A stretch of 10,574 bases of DNA, from the NCBI GenBank assembly GCA_003696125.1, contig RFHZ01000431.1:1-10574 (forward strand), written 5' to 3'. The notes under the pieces are model-generated. The model saw nothing but the letters and a program-made list of their open reading frames with translations, had not been told where the DNA came from and ran no database searches. Each line of letters starts with the position of its first letter. Within the stretch, counting starts at the first letter, position 1. The stretch is from Nitrospinota bacterium. Lineage in GTDB: Bacteria; Tectomicrobia; Entotheonellia; J063. Of this stretch, positions 6,850-10,574 are shown piece after piece. The position numbers were made by a program, and so were the translations under genes.

Positions 6850-7824
6850 ATGCCTCGCGATCTTCTGGATTGGGAGCTAGGCCTGGGAACCGTGCTCACT
6901 TTAGGACTGGCTGTACTGATCGGTGCCTACGGATTACGGGAACCGCAACGCCTGGATACAGCCACGGTTCAGCTGCACCGCTCTTCGATTGCCCGGGGGG
7001 CTACCCTCTATCAGCGCTACTGCGTCACCTGTCATGGGGCAAACGGCAAGGGGATTCCCCAGGTAGCTCCGGCATTGAACGATAAGAATTTCCTCGCTAC
7101 CGCCTCCGTAGAGGCCATTACCGATGCCATCACCGATGGACGACCCAATACGGCCATGCCGGCGTGGGGGCAACGGCACGGTGGTCCTCTCAATGCCCAG
7201 CATGTGCAAGATCTGGTGGCTTTTATCCAGAACTGGGAAAAGGCAGAAGTCCGTGTCCCCTCCTCTCCCCTCGTCCAGGGAGACCCGGTCGCCGGCAAGC
7301 GGATTTTTGATCAGGTCTGTTATCTCTGTCATGGAGAGAATGGGGAGGGGGGAGTGGCACCAGCCCTGAATAACCAGGAATTTCTCCGCCGCTATGATGA
7401 TGCCTTTATCCGGGAGACCGTGACCAAAGGACGACCGAGTAAGGGGATGCCCACCTGGGGAAAGGTCTTCTCCGCAGAACAGATCGCCGATGTTACCGCG
7501 TATATTCGAAGCTGGCAGCAGGGAGCAACTCTTCCTTCTCCTTCCCCGGCTTCTGCCCCCGCTGCGGAGTCCTCTTCTGCCGTCGAACGGGGCAAAGCGC
7601 TCTATCAGTCGCTGAACTGCGCTGCCTGTCATCGCATTCAAGGAGAGGGAGGCACCATCGGCCCTGATCTCTCCCATGAGGGGGAAAAGCGAGAAGCGGC
7701 CTGGCTACTCAAGCATTTCCAGGATCCACGCGCTCTCGTTCCCGATTCGGTGATGCCGGCCTTTGGGCATCTCTCTCCTGAAGATCTGGAGGGATTGGTG
7801 GCCTATATGCGCAGTCTGCGGTGA
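6850..7824 (+). CDS. Membrane-anchored triheme cytochrome c
   Basis: The protein has 324 residues. One N-terminal hydrophobic helix (about 9-29) lacks a clear cleavage site, so it probably anchors the protein with its domains in the periplasm. There are three c-heme motifs: CVTCH (58-62), CYLCH (157-161) and CAACH (257-261). Each is followed by a likely methionine ligand, in NTAMPAWG, SKGMPTWG and DSVMPAFG. Domains 1 and 2 are clearly related (VAPALN, GRP...MPxWG, then an aromatic helix), while domain 3 is of a different mono-heme type. A linker rich in Pro, Ser and Ala (about 222-240) separates domains 2 and 3. It begins 4 bp after the Rieske stop. It replaces cytochrome f or c1 as electron acceptor of the complex and may pass electrons directly to a terminal enzyme. 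Confidence 0.93.
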   Translation: MPRDLLDWELGLGTVLTLGLAVLIGAYGLREPQRLDTATVQLHRSSIARGATLYQRYCVTCHGANGKGIPQVAPALNDKNFLATASVEAITDAITDGRPNTAMPAWGQRHGGPLNAQHVQDLVAFIQNWEKAEVRVPSSPLVQGDPVAGKRIFDQVCYLCHGENGEGGVAPALNNQEFLRRYDDAFIRETVTKGRPSKGMPTWGKVFSAEQIADVTAYIRSWQQGATLPSPSPASAPAAESSSAVERGKALYQSLNCAACHRIQGEGGTIGPDLSHEGEKREAAWLLKHFQDPRALVPDSVMPAFGHLSPEDLEGLVAYMRSLR

Positions 7825-7844
7825 GACATCGGCAGGGGGGAAGA

Positions 7845-8837
7845 TCAGGGGCTAAAAAAGAGGAGGCCCCAGGCCAGGTTCACCAGCATGTGGGTCAGCG
7901 CCGAGACGGTCACTTTCCCTGTACGGCGCCAGACCCATCCATAAACCATGCCGGCCGGTGTGGCCATCAGCACATAAGCCCAGTTGGGCACGGCAAAGCC
8001 GGGAGTGGCATCGTTGAGATGGGCCAGGCCAAAGACCAGTGAGGCTATCAGCCATCCGGCTCGCTCCTTGCCAAGCCGTTGTGCCAGCAGGTTTTGGATA
8101 GCTCCCCGGAAAAGCATCTCTTCTACCAGGGCGACCAGGAAATAGCCCCCCAGGATGCCGGCAAGCAGATGGAGAGGGGAAGGGGCAAGCGGATGGAAGT
8201 GCAAAAACCCCACTCCCAACCCGAGTGGAAGCCCGATCACCGCATAGGCCAACAGGCCCTGCAAGGCATATTGCCAGTCCTTAAGACGGAGACGGAAGGT
8301 GAAACCCACACCCGGGAGGGGATGGTGCACCAGGAAGAGGAAGAGGGCCAGTGATATTGCTGTCAGCTTGGATACGGGGAGCTCCACACCGGGGAGCAGT
8401 GTTGTTCCCACTCCAGGTAACCCCAAGAAGCTCGCCAGTCGCGCACCCCACCCTCTCTCAGGCCAGAGGAGGTCCACCGGCAAGACGAACAGATCGGCCT
8501 CCACAGGTATCCAGAGGGCCAATATGGCGAGGAACTGGAGCAAGTCACCAGGCCTTGCCTGACAGGAACGCCAGCGCAGGCAGAGGGTAGGGAGGGTGAG
8601 AAAGAGGATAAGACGCAGGAGTTCACCCGGTGTCGGCTGCAGGTTGACGGCCAGCAGGTAAGGAGGCAAGAGAAGCAGGACGGTCCAGTCGCCTGAGCAC
8701 CTGCTGAGACGGGTCAGCAGGACCCGACCAGGATGAAACACCAGGGTCAGGTATATCCCCAACAGCAACCATGCGGCCAGCATGTTCATCTTGCTAACTC
8801 CATGCTCAGGGGTGGCGATGGAGCAACCCTTCCTCAT
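7845..8837 (-). CDS. CPBP-family intramembrane metalloprotease (CAAX protease-like)
   Basis: The protein has up to 330 residues with many hydrophobic helices, so it is an integral membrane protein. The C-terminal third carries the CPBP (Abi/Rce1-like) motifs: VEEMLFRG with the glutamate pair E239-E240 and the following arginine, VFGLAHL with a metal-binding histidine, and a final SALTHMLVNLAW with a second histidine. Family members cleave membrane or prenylated proteins or act in peptide modification; the substrate here cannot be told. The N-terminal half is a less conserved membrane region. The start at 8837 fits a predicted promoter that would leave a 24-nt leader. An in-frame ATG at 8789 has GGAG eight bases upstream and begins directly with hydrophobic sequence, so it is a real alternative. 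The gene converges on the cytochrome operon with a 20-bp gap and has no evident link to it. Confidence 0.87.
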   Translation of the reverse strand: MRKGCSIATPEHGVSKMNMLAAWLLLGIYLTLVFHPGRVLLTRLSRCSGDWTVLLLLPPYLLAVNLQPTPGELLRLILFLTLPTLCLRWRSCQARPGDLLQFLAILALWIPVEADLFVLPVDLLWPERGWGARLASFLGLPGVGTTLLPGVELPVSKLTAISLALFLFLVHHPLPGVGFTFRLRLKDWQYALQGLLAYAVIGLPLGLGVGFLHFHPLAPSPLHLLAGILGGYFLVALVEEMLFRGAIQNLLAQRLGKERAGWLIASLVFGLAHLNDATPGFAVPNWAYVLMATPAGMVYGWVWRRTGKVTVSALTHMLVNLAWGLLFFSP

Positions 8838-8866
8838 CCCCGCCTCTTCTTCTCCCCACCAGGTAG

Positions 8867-8875
8867 ATTATACCA
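8867..8875 (-). promoter_or_regulatory. Extended -10 promoter for the CPBP protease gene
   Basis: On the minus strand the sequence reads TGGTATAAT, a perfect extended -10 element (TG-N-TATAAT). No good -35 hexamer sits 16-18 bp upstream, which is usual for extended -10 promoters. Transcription would begin near 8860, just before the gene's first ATG at 8837. Confidence 0.6.
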
Positions 8876-8957
8876 TGGGTATGGCGAGGAGAGGTGAATG
8901 TGGCTCATCATTTTTCTTGCCGCTTCAGCCAGGCATTGACCACAAGGAAAAATTCTG

Positions 8958-8985
8958 TTGCCTTTTTCGCCAGAGAGAGTATGAT
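8958..8985 (+). promoter_or_regulatory. Sigma-70-type promoter for the NarL-type regulator
   Basis: TTGCCT (8958-8963) and TATGAT (8980-8985) are separated by 16 bp, a reasonable housekeeping promoter on the plus strand. Transcription would begin near 8992, leaving about 134 nt before the preferred GTG start at 9126. The rest of 8838-9125 shows only a small hairpin (TTGCT-GGA-AGCAA, 9082-9094). Confidence 0.5.
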
Positions 8986-9125
8986 AAGAGCAGGGGGGCA
9001 GCAGTACATCGATGGTTCTCGTTAGATGCCGTGTTTGTCGCCTTGCCTATTCCCTCAGGGTGTCGCCCTTCCGTGAACGGGTTGCTGGAAGCAAGAATAG
9101 GGACAGGTACAGGAGCAAAGAAGTC

Positions 9126-9794
9126 GTGTCATCGATTCGTGTGTTGCTTGTCGATGATCATACTTTATTCCGGAAAGGGCTTGCCTACCTGTTGTCTCTA
9201 TATCCTGATATCGAGGTGGTGGGCGAGGCAGAGAATGGAGAAGAGGCGATTGCCCGGGCGCAGGAGACGCAGCCTGATGTGATCCTTATGGACATCTATA
9301 TGCCGCGGATGGGCGGGTTAGAGGCTACCCAAAAGATTAAAGCGCTCATGCCCGCCCTGCCGATTGTTATCCTGACCGTATCCGATGATGAGCAGACCCT
9401 CCTGGCAGCGATTAAAAGTGGTGCACAGGGTTACCTGTTAAAGGATATTGCGCCAGAAGAACTGGTGGAGATGCTGCGCGGCATGGCACGAGGTGAAGCC
9501 CCTCTTTCCCGGGCAACTGCAGCAAAGATCCTGGCTGCTTTTTCTCGACAGATACACCAAGATCCTCCTCCCCCTACCCATCACCTGACCCAGCGAGAGC
9601 AGGAAGTATTGAGTTTAGTCGCTCAGGGAGCTACCAACAAAGAGATTGCGCTGGCTCTTCACATCAGTGAGAGCACGGTGAAGAATCACCTCCAGAGCAT
9701 CTTAGAGAAGCTCCACCTGGGGAACAGGGTCCAGGCCGCCACCTATGCCATTCAACACGGTCTACTCGATCCTTTCCCCTCTGAAGAATCCTGA
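9126..9794 (+). CDS. NarL/LuxR-family response regulator
   Basis: The protein has 222 residues in two domains. The receiver has the acidic pair D10/D11, phospho-acceptor D56 in DVILMDIYMP, and the lysine of GYLLKDI. The C-terminal LuxR-type helix-turn-helix has LTQREQEVLSLVAQG and NKEIALALHISESTVKNHL. It should bind DNA when phosphorylated by an unseen sensor kinase; no kinase gene is next to it in the window. I prefer the GTG at 9126 because the receiver begins within four residues and an AGGAG lies ten bases upstream. The same frame is open from an ATG at 9012, which would add 38 basic residues that match no receiver; its ribosome site is poor. The Tat-protein gene 289 bp downstream on the same strand is a possible target, but no binding site could be named. 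Confidence 0.93.
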   Translation: MSSIRVLLVDDHTLFRKGLAYLLSLYPDIEVVGEAENGEEAIARAQETQPDVILMDIYMPRMGGLEATQKIKALMPALPIVILTVSDDEQTLLAAIKSGAQGYLLKDIAPEELVEMLRGMARGEAPLSRATAAKILAAFSRQIHQDPPPPTHHLTQREQEVLSLVAQGATNKEIALALHISESTVKNHLQSILEKLHLGNRVQAATYAIQHGLLDPFPSEES

Positions 9795-10083
9795 TTCCTC
9801 CTCTACCTCTCCCATCGGACTAGGCCATCTTTCCTGGTTCCCCGCCTCTTCATCTCCCCCTTTCTTCTCCGGGCTGATCGGCCATTTATCCGGTCCAGAA
9901 TCGGCTGTTTGGAGGCTACCGAAGCACAGGACCAGGGGATATAATGGAAGTTGGAGCCCCCGGTTGTAGAACTGGAAGGAGGAAGTGTTTCCAGAGGAGA
10001 CGGGGGAGAGAAAGAGGGGGGTGGACAGCCGGGGGAGAAGCAAAAGTCGCCAACGGGAACGGTATAGGAGAGGAGGAAGGCTC
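9795..10083 (+). promoter_or_regulatory. Spacer upstream of the Tat-protein gene, with a perfect -10 hexamer
   Basis: These 289 bp hold no gene I can support. The first part is pyrimidine-rich and the last 100 bp purine-rich on the plus strand. TATAAT at 9940-9945 is a consensus -10 element, but the proper distance upstream holds no -35 resembling TTGACA, so an activator may be needed. Transcription would begin near 9952. AGGAGG (10071-10076) is the ribosome site of the next gene, seven bases before its ATG. No intrinsic terminator for the preceding gene was found. Confidence 0.4.
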
Positions 10084-10574
10084 ATGAGTAAGGAGGAGGT
10101 CAATCGTCGTCAATTTCTACAGACGAGTAGTCTCGCTCTCGCCGGTATCGCGGTGATCGGGGGTGCGGGCACGACACTGCTCGTCCCCACCAGAGCCTGG
10201 GCCCTATCGACAACCACCCTGGACAGGCATACCGCGATGACCTTAGTAAAGATGTGTCGCTATCTTTACCCGCATGCCATGCTCAGCGATGTGTACTACG
10301 CGAACGTGGTGCAGGCCCTGGACAAAAAGGCGCAACAGGATAGGGCATTAGCAGAGTTGTTGCGTGATGGGGTGGCCGCACTCGATGCCGTGTACCCGGT
10401 GCAATGGCTGGAATTGAGCGAGGGTTATAAACTGAAAGCCTTACAGCACCTCGAAGCCACACCCTTTTTCCAGACCGTCCGGAGCTTTATGGTAGGATCC
10501 TCTGGTCTCTATAATCAACCCTTAGTCTGGCGATATTTTGGCTACGAAGGTCCTGCCTGGGAATTCGGAGGCTA
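10084..10574 (+). CDS. Tat-exported protein resembling the small subunit of GMC-type dehydrogenases (3' partial)
   Basis: The frame is open from ATG 10084 to the end of the window (163 codons) without a stop. The N-terminus is a clear Tat signal: NRRQFL at residues 7-12, then a hydrophobic stretch, and a likely cleavage site after RAWA near residue 40. The rest is mostly helical. It ends in PLVWRYFGYEGPAWEFGG, which resembles the C-terminal WxxxGYxGPxW signature of the small subunits (gluconate 2-dehydrogenase subunit 3-like) that accompany flavin GMC-type alcohol or sugar dehydrogenases. In those enzymes the small subunit helps export the signal-less flavoprotein through Tat. If so, a GMC oxidoreductase gene should follow just outside the window. 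The assignment rests on this short motif and the Tat signal. Confidence 0.65.
   Translation, partial: MSKEEVNRRQFLQTSSLALAGIAVIGGAGTTLLVPTRAWALSTTTLDRHTAMTLVKMCRYLYPHAMLSDVYYANVVQALDKKAQQDRALAELLRDGVAALDAVYPVQWLELSEGYKLKALQHLEATPFFQTVRSFMVGSSGLYNQPLVWRYFGYEGPAWEFGG

Noticed and set aside
6934-7677. Open frame of 247 codons on the minus strand opposite the triheme cytochrome c
   Set aside because: It is a shadow of a gene with three heme motifs and has no recognisable domain of its own.
7848-7870. Possible hairpin (GGGGC...GCCCC) at the convergent gene ends as a terminator
   Set aside because: The stem is only five or six pairs with a long loop, and no T-run follows on either strand.
9950-9968. 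TTGGAG...TTGT as a second -24/-12 promoter before the Tat-protein gene
   Set aside because: The GG to GC spacing is off by one and the -12 element lacks the GC.
10099-10104. GGTCA half-site in the first codons of the Tat-protein gene
   Set aside because: Only one arm is present, with no TGACC at the right distance, and it lies in coding sequence.

Overview
The window (10,574 bp, GC-rich) looks like chromosomal DNA of a respiring Gram-negative-type bacterium. It has a sigma-54 activator with a matching sigma-54 promoter, periplasmic c-type cytochromes, a Rieske protein and Tat substrates. The mix of a b6-type cytochrome b, a flavoprotein with a GltD-like core and an ethylbenzene-dehydrogenase-type heme protein suggests a non-model lineage such as NC10 or Nitrospirota. 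That placement is inference; nothing in the window fixes the taxon. I saw no rRNA, tRNA, CRISPR, insertion sequence, attachment site or convincing intrinsic terminator.

Layout. (1) 1-1794, plus strand: the C-terminal end of a sensor histidine kinase, then a complete NtrC-family response regulator. (2) 1794-2069: a control region with three near-identical 13-bp palindromes (GGTCA-N3-TGACC) spaced 41 and 43 bp apart, followed 112 bp later by a -24/-12 promoter with the exact GG-N10-GC spacing. (3) 2070-7824, plus strand: a tight five-gene operon. It encodes a secreted EB_dh-type heme protein with a CX3CH motif, a 653-residue FAD/NAD(P) and Fe-S oxidoreductase, a fused cytochrome b6/subunit IV, a Rieske protein and a triheme membrane-anchored cytochrome c. 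(4) 7845-8837, minus strand: a CPBP-family membrane protease, convergent with the operon. (5) 8838-9125: a divergent intergenic region with one sigma-70-type promoter per strand. (6) 9126-9794, plus strand: a NarL/LuxR-type response regulator. (7) 9795-10083: a spacer with a perfect -10 hexamer. (8) 10084 to the end: the start of a Tat-exported protein that resembles the small subunit of GMC-type dehydrogenases.

How the parts fit. The histidine kinase and NtrC-like regulator probably sense a signal (the input domain lies upstream of the window) and switch on the operon through the three palindromes and the sigma-54 promoter. The operon encodes a quinol:cytochrome c oxidoreductase-like membrane complex whose usual core (cytochrome b, Rieske, cytochrome c) is accompanied by a cytoplasmic flavin/Fe-S subunit able in principle to exchange electrons with NAD(P)H or ferredoxin, and by a periplasmic heme protein. 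The most interesting feature of the window is this signal-controlled, NAD(P)-linked bc-type complex together with its readable control region. The cytochrome b also lacks the canonical PEWY quinol-site motif, and the flavoprotein carries an insertion of about 50 residues in its second nucleotide-binding fold.
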